Below are positions 63,080 through 64,000 of a stretch of DNA of 64,000 nt, in pieces. The stretch is from Lepidostoma basale (Eukaryota; Arthropoda; Insecta; Trichoptera; Lepidostomatidae): positions 496,001 to 560,000 of the forward strand of contig JAHDVF020000903.1 of assembly GCA_022606425.2 (NCBI GenBank), read 5' to 3'. The position numbers and the translations under genes were made by a program. The notes beneath the pieces are model-generated. The model saw only the letters and a list, made by a program, of their open reading frames with translations. It did no database searches and had not been told where the DNA came from. Positions within the stretch are counted from its first letter, which is position 1. Each line of letters begins with the position of its first letter.

Positions 63080-63395
63080 ATATAGCGCCATTTTTGTGAA
63101 AGATTCACTTCAAGGGCGCTCAACGTCCAGAAAGCTTCACTTAAAAAGAAAAGTTTTAAGAGAGCTTCTGAATACTCCTTCGTTGTCTTGATTGCGGATA
63201 TTGTAGGGCAGCCTGTTCCACGCCGTCGGTCCTGCGATGCCAAAAGCGCGATCTGCGAAGTTTGAAGCTCCTTGGCGCCGCGGGACGAGAAGTTTGTGTG
63301 TTGCTTCTTCCTTCGAGGATCGTAGAGTTGACTGCCGAGGGTTCAAATTGAATATTGAGGAAGCAAGAGAAGTATGTCAGGAAAGAATAAACTCG
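62775..63395 (+). pseudogene. LINE-A 3' end, split by LINE-H
   Basis: GGAACTGGCAAAAGAAGGAT, GCAGTAGAAATGAGATCTCT, TGTATAAAATCTGTATATAA, a broken R-W-F-G-H-I segment, TATGTTAACGACGTAAACGG and AAAACGTGGCACGATTAAAT follow LINE-A order to about 63045. It resumes at about 63342 with AATATTGAGGAAGCAAGAGA and AGTATGTCAGGAAAGAATAA. The 3' tail is absent. Confidence 0.82.
63044..63345 (-). pseudogene. LINE-H: C-terminal remnant with ATC-type tail, inside LINE-A
   Basis: Minus-strand frames: KLLVPRRQGASNFADRAFGI, AGPTAWNRLPYNIRNQDNEG, VFRSSLKTFLFK, then KWRYIN and a (CAT)n tail (GATGATGAT on the plus strand at 63047-63076). The VPRxxxxxxxDRAFxxAGPxxWNxLP, then FxxxLKTxLF pattern is the classic C-terminus of CR1/Jockey-like LINEs. 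About 300 bases, unlike any other LINE here. Confidence 0.85.
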
Positions 63396-64000
63396 TGATT
63401 TAAACCCATTAAAAAATTGGTTGTTAATCAAAAGATTTTTTTCATAACCGGATAATAATTACAAACATGTTTTTAATTACAATAATAAACGTTTTTTTCT
63501 TACTATCATATAGATTATTATAGTCATGATACCCTGAATATGGAGACTGCAGTGTTGGTCGAAGTGGATACCAAGATACATGGATATAACCAAGATCTCA
63601 AATAGATATATTGATTCCAAATGTATAAAAGTACTCATTCTAATCACATATCTCACGATCTATTATGTGATTACAAATTATCATAATTTTCTCATGGGCA
63701 GATCGGGAATCTCTGCCTCGAAAATATTCACAGGCCATTTAATTCGAAATGACACATTCTCATGAAGCTGCAGCGCGTAGCACTTATATGACAAAAGCTC
63801 CCGTAATCCCGCGATATGCATCTCGCTCCCGTTCCATACAACGGAAGCGTTACGGGCGCCTCCTAATCCGTTGTTTTCGTTTAACGGTCGTATAACGGCC
63901 GGAAAGATAACGCCCGGAATTATGTAACGTGTTTGTGCGAGATCAGAGTGGGCGCTGTGTATTTATATTTCAGCGCCACGTGACTGTTATTATGTTTTAT
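63396..64000. other. Unassigned sequence with a GC-richer end
   Basis: AT-rich to about 63690, then unique and GC-richer to the window end (for example TTTAACGGTCGTATAACGGC). No coding similarity recognised. The island may continue beyond the window. Confidence 0.35.

Overview
The window looks like a gene-poor, strongly AT-rich stretch of an insect genome. A moth or butterfly is most likely: it combines degenerate RTE-type non-LTR retrotransposon 3' ends, tRNA-derived SINEs and a cecropia-type mariner. I cannot name the species. I found no host protein-coding exon, genuine tRNA, rRNA or CRISPR array. Every recognisable coding similarity belongs to a transposon. Long stretches with nothing recognisable could be intergenic DNA or large introns.

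Layout. 1-12 kb: AT-rich unique DNA, LINE tails, a 1.28-kb mariner (6446-7729) sitting inside an older TTAA-flanked MITE, and a hAT-type MITE with an 8-bp target duplication (8340-8548). 12-30 kb: a SINE-like element that borrows a LINE tail, several LINE 3' ends, many palindromic fold-back elements, a decayed hAT-like transposase fragment near 20.7 kb, and unique GC-richer islands near 19.4-19.9 and 25.4-26.1 kb. 30-45 kb: an uninterrupted copy of the MITE that holds the mariner, fold-backs, a complex inverted/tandem element at 37.5-38.4 kb, an RTE reverse transcriptase remnant (36.8-37.4 kb) and several nested insertions. 45-64 kb: more LINE ends, a second complex element (52.7-53.5 kb), SINEs, and LINE-in-LINE nesting at 63 kb.

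Labels used here are mine, not database names. LINE-A to LINE-J are families of LINE 3' ends. SINE-1 and SINE-2 are tRNA-derived. SINE-L has a LINE-A tail. FB-A to FB-H are fold-back (palindromic) families. PL is the inverted/tandem element. W is an unclassified repeat. LINE-A is the main family, with 18 tail loci. Its tail, GTGATGG followed by (TTAG)n or (TTG)n, also ends SINE-L, so LINE-A machinery probably mobilised SINE-L.

The most unusual signal is that seven fold-back families, unrelated outside their centres, share one core: GAT (or GAA), a roughly 5-bp hairpin, then GAAAC. In the best copies it reads CTGANGA-N-hairpin-GAAAC, which is hammerhead-ribozyme-like but always has one extra unpaired base. 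The PL element occurs twice as an inverted arm, a 5'-truncated unit and a full unit, with different truncation points, as expected of tandem Penelope-like retroelements. Both readings are inference. Coordinates of decayed elements are approximate, typically to within 10-30 bases.
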